DNA of 19,136 bases from DASXUC01 sp036505015 (GCA_036505015.1 DASXUC010000166.1:1-19136); one strand, 5' to 3'. Shown: positions 6,619 to 15,168, numbered from the stretch's first letter. A program made the numbers and translations. The notes: a model not told the origin generated them from the sequence alone.

Positions 6619-7153
6619 TCGTCGTAATCAGTACCTCATACCCCAGTGCGCGCAGCTGCTCGGCGAGTTTTTCCGCGTTGTCCCGGTCGCTGAATGCTCC
6701 GACCTGGACCTTATAGAGCCCACCGGACTGATTGATGTACGCGTCAAACCCATCTTTCTGCAGCTGCGCTACGCGGGCTTCCGCGTTCTCACGCCGCAAG
6801 AACGCTCCCACCTGCACCCGGTAGGTCACGACCGCCGCGGGCGGCGACGGGGCCGCGGGCGGAGGTGCCGGGGCTGGAACCGGTTGCGGCGCAGGAGGAA
6901 GCGATGGAGCCGGCGGGGACGGCGGCTGCGCCGGAGGGGGCACGGGAGTGGTGGACACGGATGGCGGCAGCGAGATGGGTGGCTGGGGTGGACCGGAGGG
7001 CGTGGTCGACGGCGGCGGCCCGGGTCGGGCCGGCCGCACTGCCTGTGGTGTCGTGGGAGAGAGGAACGCCTGCCCACCCACATACCCGATCAGGACTGAC
7101 AATCCGAACAACCCCGCAAAGAGCAGCACCAGGATCAACGGATTCGCGCGCAT
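6608..7153 (-). CDS. SPOR-domain membrane protein
   Basis: A 181-residue bitopic membrane protein. A short basic N-terminus leads into one membrane helix (about 5-28, PLILVLLFAGLFGLSVLIGY). A very proline-rich linker follows (about 40-107, predicted to span the envelope). The C-terminal SPOR domain (about 108-181) has two half-repeats, YRVQVGAF...AEARVAQLQKDGFDAY and YKVQVGAF...AEKLAEQLRALGYEV. SPOR domains bind denuded septal or polar peptidoglycan, so this protein should sit in the cytoplasmic membrane and mark cell-wall sites. The start ATG at 7153 lies 2 bases after the PilZ gene stop, with GGAGG inside the end of that gene, so it is translationally linked to the PilZ receptor. The link with pili or division is inference. 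Confidence 0.9.
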   Translation of the reverse strand: MRANPLILVLLFAGLFGLSVLIGYVGGQAFLSPTTPQAVRPARPGPPPSTTPSGPPQPPISLPPSVSTTPVPPPAQPPSPPAPSLPPAPQPVPAPAPPPAAPSPPAAVVTYRVQVGAFLRRENAEARVAQLQKDGFDAYINQSGGLYKVQVGAFSDRDNAEKLAEQLRALGYEVLITTTKS

Positions 7154-7155
7154 CC

Positions 7156-7758
7156 CTAACCTCCGAGCAGTCGCAGGCGGGTCAGTTCGTCCGACGTTAG
7201 GTGCGGATAGTAGAGTCCGTGAGCGATCTCGCTCGGACCTTGCTCCTCGATTCTCACGACCTGGGCATCGACGGTGAGCGGACCGTCAGGTAATGTCACT
7301 TCCACGCGGACGCGCTCCCACTGCTCAAGGGCCGCGGGCAGAATGACGCGCATCCCCCAGGCGCTGATGTCGATGCCGACGCCGCCCAGCTCCTCGGTGT
7401 CACGCTCCACCCGCTGGATCGAGACCGGCGACCGGTTGAGCGATACGCGGTTCGCCCGCCGCGACGCGATATCGACGCTTGTGGGCAGGTCGACGATCAA
7501 GACGTCGCTCCCAACTTCCCGCACGACGGTCTCAAACGCGTACTTGGAGACCTGGCCTTGGTAGCCGATCCGCAGCGTCGCCCCGGCCCGGACGGCCAGG
7601 GTTTCTGCGGGACGATGCGGGAGGGCAATCGCCATGTGCACGGGCGTGAGCGCCACGACCGAGCTTTCGAATAGCCCTGCACGGAGGTCGTCGGCCGGAT
7701 CCACCTCGATGACCTGGCCCACAGCCATTGGTTCGACGAGTGGATAGCGTTCAATCAT
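7156..7758 (-). CDS. PilZ-domain c-di-GMP receptor with YcgR-like N-terminal domain
   Basis: A 200-residue two-domain protein. The N-terminal beta domain (about 10-95) has the layout of YcgR N-domains. The C-terminal PilZ domain (about 98-198) has the ligand signature: RRANR at residues 100-104 and DISAWG at 130-135, matching RxxxR and (D/N)xSxxG. It should therefore bind cyclic di-GMP in the cytoplasm. Such proteins regulate flagella, type IV pili or exopolysaccharide by contacting a partner. The gene overlaps the YbhN-like gene by eight bases and is followed by the SPOR gene, so the three form one unit. That unit is divergent from the pilus operon, whose PilB carries an MshEN domain. A pilus role is likely but unproven. 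Confidence 0.9.
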   Translation of the reverse strand: MIERYPLVEPMAVGQVIEVDPADDLRAGLFESSVVALTPVHMAIALPHRPAETLAVRAGATLRIGYQGQVSKYAFETVVREVGSDVLIVDLPTSVDIASRRANRVSLNRSPVSIQRVERDTEELGGVGIDISAWGMRVILPAALEQWERVRVEVTLPDGPLTVDAQVVRIEEQGPSEIAHGLYYPHLTSDELTRLRLLGG

Positions 7759-8788
7759 CCCTAAGTGGTTCCGGTTCCGTCACGGGCTTTCCTCGTTGCG
7801 CGCGTCGCAGCAGCGAGGGTGCCAGCAGCAGAATCACGCCGCCGATGACCACGGGCAGATAGTACGATACCACGCGGTCCACCACGGCGGCCGCCGCGAT
7901 CGCGGGACGCGCCACGGCCAGCGGAACGAATATCCCGACAATGCCTGCCAGCGACGCCTCCGTCACACCGATGCCTCCGGGCACCAGCGTCGCGATGGCG
8001 ACTAAGTTGGCTGCCCCAAACGCGAACATGGCCTCGAAGGGAGAGATCGAAATGCCCAACGCGCCGAAGACTATGACCACCCGGATGGCCTCCAGCAGCG
8101 CGGCCAGAAGGGAAAATAGCAGCAGCGTCGCCAGCTGCCCACTGTGCCGCCACACGCGCAGACCGGCGGCGAACCGGCCGACACCCTGCGCGATGCGTTT
8201 GCGGCGGGGCGCGGGCAGCGGGACGCGCGCCACCAGGCGCTGGGACGCGCGAGCCAGCGCGTCAGGCGCCAGCAACGCGGCCGCCCCGGCGACAAACAGC
8301 GCGCCGGTGGCAATCACCACCAACCGGACCAGAAGCGGCGCGCCGACCGGAAGGATCATCAGCGAGAAACCGCAGAGCACGGCCAGCGCCGCGCCGTCCA
8401 TCAGGCGTTCCACGAGCACCGCGGCGGTCGAACTGGCCACGGCCACCGCGTGCGTGCCGCGCAGCAGCAGGGGCTTGGCCAGCTCGACGCCGCGCGCCGG
8501 ACTCACGCTGCCGGCGGCGACACCGGCCAGGACCGCCGCCGCCGCCGGAAACAGGCCCAGCCGGACCGCCGCGAAGTGCCACACCATGCGCCGCCAGCGG
8601 ACTGTCTTCACCATCAGGTTGACGATGACGAGTGCGACGGCGATGAGCAGACGCCCGCGATCGGCGACGGCCAAGTTCCGCAACCCATCGGCCACGTCCG
8701 CCGTAGCCACGAACACGACGAGCACGGCGGCTCCCAGCAGCACGAGGACAACTCGCGCCCATCCGCTCATCGCGGTCCGCTTCTGCAC
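7751..8788 (-). CDS. YbhN/UPF0104 (LPG synthase transmembrane-type) flippase-like protein
   Basis: A 345-residue polytopic membrane protein with about eight hydrophobic segments (for example VVLVLLGAAVLVVFVATA, a segment ending VALVIVNLMVK, and LPVVIGGVILLLAPSLL). Family marks include KTVRWRRMV after the second helix, ARGVELAKPLLL in the centre, and GVTEASLAGIVGIF followed by DRVVSYYLPVVIG near the end. These are conserved in the UPF0104/COG0392 family, whose best known relative is the flippase part of lysyl-phosphatidylglycerol synthase MprF. The C-terminal aminoacyl-transferase domain of MprF is absent. Start is GTG at 8788 or, perhaps better, the ATG at 8770; neither has a clear Shine-Dalgarno. 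It is the first gene of the minus-strand unit and overlaps the PilZ gene. The substrate lipid is unknown. Confidence 0.83.
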   Translation of the reverse strand: MQKRTAMSGWARVVLVLLGAAVLVVFVATADVADGLRNLAVADRGRLLIAVALVIVNLMVKTVRWRRMVWHFAAVRLGLFPAAAAVLAGVAAGSVSPARGVELAKPLLLRGTHAVAVASSTAAVLVERLMDGAALAVLCGFSLMILPVGAPLLVRLVVIATGALFVAGAAALLAPDALARASQRLVARVPLPAPRRKRIAQGVGRFAAGLRVWRHSGQLATLLLFSLLAALLEAIRVVIVFGALGISISPFEAMFAFGAANLVAIATLVPGGIGVTEASLAGIVGIFVPLAVARPAIAAAAVVDRVVSYYLPVVIGGVILLLAPSLLRRAQRGKPVTEPEPLRDD

Positions 8789-8910
8789 ACTGCAGGCGGT
8801 TCCCGCCGGTGGCCGAAAGGCCTATGGTCAGAAACGCCGGGCATTTGCGAGGATAGGAGAGACTCTATCCTCTGGAGGGAGCATCCGCGATCGCCACCGA
8901 CCGGCAGAGC
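8789..8910. promoter_or_regulatory. divergent intergenic region with 8-bp hairpin
   Basis: This 122-bp gap separates the two divergent transcription blocks and must hold promoters for both, though I cannot place convincing -35/-10 boxes. It contains a perfect inverted repeat, GAGGATAG at 8849-8856 and CTATCCTC at 8865-8872 with an 8-base loop. A purine-rich GGAGGGA follows directly at 8874-8880. A smaller GGCC-GAAA-GGCC hairpin lies near 8811-8822. The 8-bp repeat could be an operator or a leader hairpin just ahead of the ribosome-binding site of the HEAT-repeat gene. Confidence 0.5.
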
Positions 8911-10914
8911 GTGGTTCCCGGCAGCGAGACCGCCCAGGCCGATCTGGCCATGAGGGTCTTGAAGCGGCTGTCCGCCACCTTGCAGGACGCGCGCCTCTAC
9001 ACCGTCGAGCACCCGTTCACCACGAAGGCGATCGACCTCTTGCTCCCGATCGTGCAGACCTACATCGATACCCACGGCGCCCTGTCCGTCGAGGTCGCAC
9101 GCGCCGGGTTCACCCTCGACTTCGAGGGCACGCTCCGGCGGGACGACCTCATCACGCCGGTGATGTTCGCGCTGTACTCCCGCCAGGTCCGACGGTTGTC
9201 GCTGCTGGACGGCCTCATCGCCGAGGAGGTGCAGCACCTGCTGGAAGCGCTGTTGACCCCCCGGTCGGCGGTCCGCCGGTTGGGCGGGATCGGGCAGATG
9301 CTCTGGAAGCGGGGCGTCCAGCACATCGCACTCCACGAGATGATCATCCCCGAGGAAGGCCTGCCCGTCATTGAAGACGAGATCCTCGAAGCCGTGCTGG
9401 CCCGGCAGAACGTGCTGCCCGAGAGTCGGGACGAACTCCGTAACCTGCTGCTGCAGCGGGAACAGTCGGAACAGTTGTTTGCGGCCGTCGTCGGGCGCAT
9501 CCGCTCCGGTGGCACAGACGCCTCTGCGGACAGCGTCTTCGAGGCGCTGCAGGCGGTCGACTTCATCATCGCCGGGGCCCTGCCCCGCGCGCGCACGACG
9601 ATGTATGACAATCTGTCGTGGACGATCGCGCACACCGCGCCGCCGCTTGGTCCCGCGCTCCGCGCGCTGACCGTCACGCGCGCCGCCGACCACCCCATGG
9701 CGGCCGAAGTGCTGCGGGCGATGGACGACCGGATGCTGCGGGGGGCGGTCAGCGAAGCGCTGGCGCTCGGGGGGGCGGAACGCACCGTGGCTCGGAGTAT
9801 TGCCCTCGCGCTGAGGCCCCATGTGATGCGAGTCCGGACGCTGCTGGAAGGGACCCCACCGCTGATGGGAGCGACAACGGTCCGCGAGGCACTGGCGATG
9901 GCGACGCCGGAGGCCGCGACGTGGCCGGTCCACGACTATCTGCCCACCGGCCCGTCGGGCGCCGTTCTCGCCGGGGTAACGGATGACGGAGTGCGCGCGG
10001 CGGCGCTGAACGACCTGGTGCGCCTGGTGCGGGTGGTGGATCTGGCCGAGGTGCACTCGGTCATGCTGGCCATCGATCGAGAATCAGGATTACTGTTGCG
10101 GGACGGCCGGATGGAGACGCTGCCCCGCGTCGCAATCGAGATCAACCGTATCGCCGCTGAACGGCCCGAGGCCGCAGATTTTTCGTCCTGGCTGAACGGG
10201 CTCACGATCCGCGAACTCACCATCCGGCTGCTCAACGCGATGGCGGACCGACGGGACGAGCAGACGTGGGAGTGGCCATATTTCCTGGAGCTCAGAGATG
10301 ACTTGACTCCGGTGCTGCTCGAACAGCTGGAACGGGAGGACAGCCTCAGTGTCCGCCGCATCATCGTGAGCGTTCTCTCGCGGGTGGCCGCCGACCGCCC
10401 TTCGGTGCTGCTGGCCAAACTCTCCGATCCCAGGTGGTACGTCGTGCGGAATATCACCGGGATCCTCGGCGAAATCCGGGACCCCGCGACACTGCGCCAT
10501 CTGCGCCGGTCACTGCTCCACCCCGAGTTTCGAGTCCGACGCGAGGCGATGCGTGCTCTGGCGGAATGGGGGACCGACGACGCCATCGAGCTGCTCGCCG
10601 AGGCCCTCACTGATCAGGACCTCGAAACGCGGCGGGCCGCCGCCGGGTGGTTGGGAGCCTCGCGCCGGCCGGCGGCCGCGCAGGCGCTGCTGCAGCGGCT
10701 GCGGCGACCCGACGTGTTCCTGCGCGACCTGGAATTCCGCAAGGCCGCGGTCACGGCGCTGGGGGGGACCGGCGACCGCGGCGCGCTGCCCTTCCTGCGG
10801 CGCCTGGCGCGCAGCCCGCTGGCGTCCATCTCCCGGCGCCACCGCGCGCTGGCCGCGGTCGCCCAGCAAGCGATCAGCGCTCTGGCGACCGGGAAGACCG
10901 GAGATCCCGCGTGA
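8911..10914 (+). CDS. HEAT-repeat protein with an N-terminal domain related to the following HD-GYP protein
   Basis: A predicted soluble protein of about 667 residues. Residues 14-155 form a domain with LYTVEHPFTTKAIDLLLP, a G-L-x-V strand pattern, LLDGLIAEEVQHLLEALL and GVQHIALHE. The next gene shows the same pattern in the same order. Residues about 485-660 are HEAT-type helical repeats, with units such as LSDPRWYVVRNITGILGEI, PEFRVRREAMRALAEWG and DLETRRAAAGWLGASR. HEAT repeats are scaffold surfaces; no catalytic motif is seen. The start is unclear. GTG at 8911 is annotated, but the nearby GGAGGGA (8874-8880) is too far from it, so an in-frame ATC at 8890 or CTG at 8872 upstream, or the ATG at 8950 downstream, is possible. 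It overlaps the next gene by four bases (GTGA), implying a joint function with it and the pilus motor. Confidence 0.75.
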   Translation: MVPGSETAQADLAMRVLKRLSATLQDARLYTVEHPFTTKAIDLLLPIVQTYIDTHGALSVEVARAGFTLDFEGTLRRDDLITPVMFALYSRQVRRLSLLDGLIAEEVQHLLEALLTPRSAVRRLGGIGQMLWKRGVQHIALHEMIIPEEGLPVIEDEILEAVLARQNVLPESRDELRNLLLQREQSEQLFAAVVGRIRSGGTDASADSVFEALQAVDFIIAGALPRARTTMYDNLSWTIAHTAPPLGPALRALTVTRAADHPMAAEVLRAMDDRMLRGAVSEALALGGAERTVARSIALALRPHVMRVRTLLEGTPPLMGATTVREALAMATPEAATWPVHDYLPTGPSGAVLAGVTDDGVRAAALNDLVRLVRVVDLAEVHSVMLAIDRESGLLLRDGRMETLPRVAIEINRIAAERPEAADFSSWLNGLTIRELTIRLLNAMADRRDEQTWEWPYFLELRDDLTPVLLEQLEREDSLSVRRIIVSVLSRVAADRPSVLLAKLSDPRWYVVRNITGILGEIRDPATLRHLRRSLLHPEFRVRREAMRALAEWGTDDAIELLAEALTDQDLETRRAAAGWLGASRRPAAAQALLQRLRRPDVFLRDLEFRKAAVTALGGTGDRGALPFLRRLARSPLASISRRHRALAAVAQQAISALATGKTGDPA

Positions 10915-12254
10915 GCGCGCTCGAGTACAGTCCTGCTCCGGAAGACCGCCGCGCGGCGGCTACCGAGATCCTGCGGCTGTTCGTTGCCGCCAGCCGGAAC
11001 ACGCGGCTGTACCCCCGGGGGCACCCCGCCCTGCAGCAGTCCGTCGAGGAAGTGCACGCGGCGATGACGCGCGTGCTGTCACGCTGGGGCAGTCTGCGGT
11101 ACGACCTCGTCGAGAACGTCGCGTTCGGCGAGCGCGAGCTGCTGGAAATGGAGATGCTGTTTGTGGCGCAGTTTGCCTCTGCGGCAGCCACCCGCGGCGT
11201 CGGCAGTCTGATTTTCCTCCGGGGACTGACATCCGAGGAACTGACGGCGGCCGCCGCGGTGTTCGGGCGGGAGCCGGAGGAACTGGTGACCGAAGGGGGT
11301 CTGCCGCTGGCGCTGAAAGCCGCCGGCGTTGCGCATGTGGTGGTCGGGCCCCCGCGCGAGTGGCTGGTTACCGAAACCGACATCACGAAACGGACCGCGC
11401 CGCAGGTCTACCAGTGGGTCGCCGAAACGTACACCGACGTGGCCGCGGCGGCGCGGGAGACCCGCGCGGTCGACCTGCTGCGCGTGCACTTCGTGGTCGA
11501 ATCTCTCCTGCGCATGACCGACCGGTTCCCGCGGGAGACGTTCGCGCTGCTTGCTGCCGGGACCCACGACGACGACAGTCCGTACCACGCGGTCAACGTG
11601 GCCGTGCTGTCCATCTTGATCGCCCGGCGGGACGGCGCCAGCGACGATCTTGCGCGCTCCGTCGGGCTGGGGGCCTACCTGCACGATCTGGGACGGGCGG
11701 TGCCCCCCGCTGAGCTTCCGCTGTCGGCCGACTTTGAGCGCACCCCGTTCCACGCCGCGGCAGGCGCGTTCCTGATGCGGGACTTCACACGCTGGGACAC
11801 CCTTGCCGTGATTGCGGCCGTCGAGCATCACGACTACGTGCGCGCAGGGTATGCCGCTCAGCACCCGGTCGCGCGCATCGTGACGGTCGCCGACTACTAC
11901 GACGCGGCGACTCATGCGCGGCCTCCGGTGCCGCGCCGGCTGCCCCACCAGGCCGTCGCCCACCTGCTCGGCCAACGCGGCACCGCCTTCGATCCCGCCG
12001 TCGTCGCCGCCTTCATCGGCGCCATCGGCCTGTACCCGGTGGGAACCGCGCTGCGCCTGGACAGCGGGGAAGTAGGCCTGGTCACGGCCCAGACGCAGGA
12101 CGTGGCGCGGCCGATCCTGCGGATCACGCGGGACGCCGCGGGTGCCCAGGCCGGCGGGTTCTTGATGGACCTGCAGCGGCACGCCGCCCGCCAGATCGTC
12201 GCCGAAGTCGATGGCGAGGTCATTGGTCTGCGGCCGGACGACGTGTTAGTTTAA
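10911..12254 (+). CDS. HD-GYP-like phosphohydrolase domain protein
   Basis: A 447-residue protein. The N-terminal part (about 15-145) contains LYPRGHPALQQSVEEV and the pattern G-x-L...GLTSEELTAAAAVFG...GVAHVVVG, which parallels the preceding HEAT protein. The C-terminal part (about 200-380) is an HD-GYP-type domain. Likely metal ligands are His226 (YHAVN), His258-Asp259 (YLHDLGR), His281 (FHAAAG), His306/His307 (EHHD) and Asp328 (ADYYDA). The GYP motif is altered to AGYAA, so cyclic-di-GMP hydrolysis is uncertain; it could be an active enzyme with changed specificity or a sensor. The GTG at 10911 is chosen because it overlaps the HEAT gene stop (GTGA) and has GGAGA nearby; the frame is open further upstream but that part is a shadow. 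pilB follows 12 bases after the stop. Confidence 0.82.
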   Translation: MSALEYSPAPEDRRAAATEILRLFVAASRNTRLYPRGHPALQQSVEEVHAAMTRVLSRWGSLRYDLVENVAFGERELLEMEMLFVAQFASAAATRGVGSLIFLRGLTSEELTAAAAVFGREPEELVTEGGLPLALKAAGVAHVVVGPPREWLVTETDITKRTAPQVYQWVAETYTDVAAAARETRAVDLLRVHFVVESLLRMTDRFPRETFALLAAGTHDDDSPYHAVNVAVLSILIARRDGASDDLARSVGLGAYLHDLGRAVPPAELPLSADFERTPFHAAAGAFLMRDFTRWDTLAVIAAVEHHDYVRAGYAAQHPVARIVTVADYYDAATHARPPVPRRLPHQAVAHLLGQRGTAFDPAVVAAFIGAIGLYPVGTALRLDSGEVGLVTAQTQDVARPILRITRDAAGAQAGGFLMDLQRHAARQIVAEVDGEVIGLRPDDVLV

Positions 12255-12266
12255 GAGGTGACGGCG

Positions 12267-13952
12267 ATGGCAAAAGCGCAGAAAAAGCGGCTGGGGGACA
12301 TGCTGGTCGAATCGGGCGTGATCACCCCCGAGCAGCTGGCGAGGGCGATCGAGCGCCAGCGCACGAGCGGCGAGCGATTGGGCCGCATCCTCGTCGCTGA
12401 GGGCGTGCGGGAACAGGACATCATCCGCGCGCTGGCCGAACAGCTGAGCATTCCGGTCATCGATCTCTACCGCGAAGGCGTGGACCCGCGGGCGGCGGCG
12501 CTGCTGCCGGAGGCGCTGGCGAGGAAGTACCGGGCGCTTCCCGTGCGCAAGGAGGGCAACCGGCTGCTCCTGGCAATGGCCGATCCGCTCGACGTCGTCG
12601 CCTACGACGATGTCGCCATCGCAACCGGCCTGCTGGTCAGCCCGGCCATCGCCCCTGAAGCCGAAGTCCTCGCCGGCATCGAGCGGACGTACGGGCTGGG
12701 GGAGCATGCGCGCGGCATCATCGAAGAGATCGCCCCCTCGGCCGAGGATGTTGAGGGCGCGCTGCCGGTGGAGGAGCCGGACGCGCCGATCGTCCGGCTG
12801 GCCAACCTGATCCTCGCGCAGGCGATCACAGACCGGGCCAGCGACATCCATATTGAACCGACCGAGACCGCCGTCCGCGTCCGGTACCGCGTGGACGGCG
12901 TGTTGAATACGGTGATGAACGTTCCGCGGCATGCGTATGCGACGCTCGTCTCGCGCATGAAGGTAATGGCCCGCATGAACGTCGCGGAGCGCCGCCTGCC
13001 CCAGGACGGATCCTTTTCCCTCACCGCGGAAGGCCGGACCGTGGACTTCCGGGTGTCCACGATTCCGCTGATCTACGGCGAACGGGTCGCCCTGCGGCTG
13101 CTGGACAAATCGCGTGCCATCTTGAGCCTCCCGGACCTGGGGATGGACGAGAAGTCCAAGAAGCGTTTTGAGTCGCTGATCAAACTGCCCAACGGCATCA
13201 TCCTGGTCAGCGGGCCGACCGGCAGCGGCAAAACCAGCACCCTGATCAGCGCCCTGCAGATGCTGAACACCGTGGAGCGCAACATCATTACGGTCGAAGA
13301 TCCGGTAGAGTATCAGATTCCCGGCATCAACCAGATGGAAGTGAACACGCGCGCCGGCCTCACGTTTGCCAACGCGCTGCGCTCGATCGTCCGCCAAGAC
13401 CCGGACATTTTGATGGTGGGCGAGATCCGCGATGTGGAGACCGCGGAGATCGCCACACACGCCTCGCTGACGGGCCACCTGGTCTTCTCGACGATTCATA
13501 CGACCGATGCCCCCGCGGTGGTCGCCCGCCTGCTGGACATGGGCGTGGAACCGTTCCTCATCGCCTCCGCCCTGGCCGGCGCCGTGGCGCAGCGGCTCGT
13601 GCGGGTGCTGTGCCCGCACTGCAAGCGGCCGGCAGCCGCCCAGCCCGAACTGGTGATGGCGGTGAAGAGTTACGTCGGCGATACCGCCGGCGCCGTCCAG
13701 ATCAACGAACGGGTCGGCTGCGTGCACTGCCGCTATTCGGGCTACCTGGGGCGCACCGGCTTGTTCGAGCTGCTGGTGATGAACGAGAAACTGCGGCAAC
13801 TGGTTGTCCGCCGGGCGTCGACCTCGGAACTCGCGGAGGCCGCGCGCGCCGAAGGGATGCGCACGATGCGCGAGGATGGATTGGTGAAGGTCGCCCGGGG
13901 GATCACCACGGTGGAAGAAGTCCTGCGCGTAACGACCCCGGTGGACGTCTGA
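12267..13952 (+). CDS. pilB: type IV pilus assembly ATPase PilB (GspE family)
   Basis: A 561-residue cytoplasmic ATPase that powers pilus extension. The N-terminal MshEN-type domain (about 6-150) shows RLGDMLVESGVITPEQLARA and a second RLGRILVAEGV half; such half-motifs bind cyclic di-GMP in MshE. Walker A is GPTGSGKT at 316-323. The Asp box lies around ITVEDPVEYQI, Walker B is ILMVGEIRD, and the His box is THASLTGHLVFSTIHT. A zinc-binding tetracysteine (Cys449, Cys452, Cys485, Cys488) is typical of PilB/GspE and absent from the retraction ATPase PilT. I use the ATG at 12267, preceded by AGAGGTGA with about 5 bases spacing; a GTG at 12258 is in frame but would overlap that site. pilC follows after 4 bases. 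Confidence 0.95.
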   Translation: MAKAQKKRLGDMLVESGVITPEQLARAIERQRTSGERLGRILVAEGVREQDIIRALAEQLSIPVIDLYREGVDPRAAALLPEALARKYRALPVRKEGNRLLLAMADPLDVVAYDDVAIATGLLVSPAIAPEAEVLAGIERTYGLGEHARGIIEEIAPSAEDVEGALPVEEPDAPIVRLANLILAQAITDRASDIHIEPTETAVRVRYRVDGVLNTVMNVPRHAYATLVSRMKVMARMNVAERRLPQDGSFSLTAEGRTVDFRVSTIPLIYGERVALRLLDKSRAILSLPDLGMDEKSKKRFESLIKLPNGIILVSGPTGSGKTSTLISALQMLNTVERNIITVEDPVEYQIPGINQMEVNTRAGLTFANALRSIVRQDPDILMVGEIRDVETAEIATHASLTGHLVFSTIHTTDAPAVVARLLDMGVEPFLIASALAGAVAQRLVRVLCPHCKRPAAAQPELVMAVKSYVGDTAGAVQINERVGCVHCRYSGYLGRTGLFELLVMNEKLRQLVVRRASTSELAEAARAEGMRTMREDGLVKVARGITTVEEVLRVTTPVDV

Positions 13953-13956
13953 CCGC

Positions 13957-15168
13957 ATGCCCACCTTCACGTACCGGGCCCGTGGGGCAACAGGGCAGCT
14001 CATCGAAGGCTCGATGGAGGCCGATTCGCAGCGCCTTGTCATCGCCCAACTCCGCGATCGCGGCTTGATGACCACCGACCTGCGCGAAGAGATTGATGCG
14101 CCGTCGGTGGGCGAGCAGGTCGGCCGCCTCGGCGGCGTAGGGCGGGAAGCGCTGGTGCTGTTCACCCGCCAGCTGGCCACGATGGTTAGCGGCGGCCTGG
14201 CGCTGTTGTCGGCGCTGGACATTGCCGCCCGTCAGACCGAGAGCAACCGGCTGCGGGACACGATCAACGAGATCCACGGCGGCATCCGTGCAGGCGGCAC
14301 GCTCTCGGGGGAAATGGAGAAACACCCGCGGGTGTTTTCCGAACTGTACGTCAACACGGTGCGCGCGGGCGAAGTCTCCGGCGCACTCGACCGCGTGCTG
14401 GTCTATCTCGCGAATTATCTTGAGCGCGAGCTGGAACTCCTCGGCAGAATCAAGACCGCCGCGACGTATCCCTCAATTGTTCTGGGGGTGGCGATGCTGG
14501 TGGGCATTCTGGCTGTCTTCGTGATCCTGCCCAGTTTCGTGGCGCTCTTTGCCGGTCTCCAGGTGTCTCTTCCCCTACCGACCCAAATTCTGATCGGGGT
14601 CAGCCGCCTGGCCAGCCGATTCTGGTATGTCGTGTTCGGCCTGCCCGTGGTTGCGGCCATCACCATGGGCCTGCTGCTGCGGCGCCCGGACGGACGGGCG
14701 TTTCTCGACCGGGTGGTGCTGCGGATCCCCATCATCGGCGCGCTGACCCTGAAGATCGTGCTCTCCCGGCTCGCGCGCATGTTCGCGGTTATCGTCCGCA
14801 GCGGCGTGCCGCAGGTCCAGGGGATGCAGACCGTGGCGCGCTCCGTCGGCAACGCGGTCGTAGCCTCGGCGGTCGACGGCGCCGCCCGCTCGGTCCGCGA
14901 GGGTCAGCCGATTGCCGAGTCGCTCGCCAAATATCCGATCATCCCACCGATGATTTCTCAAATGGTCGCAGTGGGCGAAGAAACCGGCGCGCTGGAGGAG
15001 ATCCTGGATAAAGTCGCCGACTTCTACGAGCGGGAAGTGAACAACACCGTGGATCGTTTTGCCTCGATCATCGAACCCGTGCTGCTCATCAGCGTCGGCG
15101 CCGTGGTGGCCTTTGTGGCCATCGCCTTGCTGCTCCCAGTATGGCGCTTGATTGGGGCAATCCGGTAG
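13957..15168 (+). CDS. pilC: type IV pilus inner-membrane platform protein PilC (GspF family)
   Basis: A 403-residue polytopic membrane protein, the usual size for PilC. A short N-terminal segment with the family pattern FTYRARGATGQLIEGSMEA is followed by two GspF domains. The first has LVLFTRQLATMVSGGLALLSAL and FSELYVNTVRAGEVSGALDRVL. The second has LSRLARMFAVIVRSGVP and MISQMVAVGEETGALEEIL. Membrane helices lie at about 168-195, 215-240 and 372-395. It forms the cytoplasmic-membrane base that links the PilB motor to growing pilin. It begins 4 bases after pilB. A 165-bp leader then separates it from the major pilin, so pilBC and the pilin are probably controlled separately. Confidence 0.94.
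   Translation: MPTFTYRARGATGQLIEGSMEADSQRLVIAQLRDRGLMTTDLREEIDAPSVGEQVGRLGGVGREALVLFTRQLATMVSGGLALLSALDIAARQTESNRLRDTINEIHGGIRAGGTLSGEMEKHPRVFSELYVNTVRAGEVSGALDRVLVYLANYLERELELLGRIKTAATYPSIVLGVAMLVGILAVFVILPSFVALFAGLQVSLPLPTQILIGVSRLASRFWYVVFGLPVVAAITMGLLLRRPDGRAFLDRVVLRIPIIGALTLKIVLSRLARMFAVIVRSGVPQVQGMQTVARSVGNAVVASAVDGAARSVREGQPIAESLAKYPIIPPMISQMVAVGEETGALEEILDKVADFYEREVNNTVDRFASIIEPVLLISVGAVVAFVAIALLLPVWRLIGAIR

Noticed and set aside
7941..10056. Long open frames antisense to the YbhN-like and HEAT genes (plus 7941-9374, minus 8767-10056)
   Set aside because: Shadows of clearly homologous or compositionally normal genes; one spans the divergent promoter region.
10647..10910. N-terminal extension of the HD-GYP protein
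   Set aside because: This part overlaps the HEAT gene, is Ala/Arg/Pro-rich without family similarity, and a coupled GTG start with an SD exists at 10911.
12246..14222. 658-residue open frame on the minus strand
   Set aside because: It lies opposite pilB and pilC, which have full family motifs. The product is rich in Arg, His, Gly and Gln with no domain, as expected for a codon-bias shadow in high-GC DNA.
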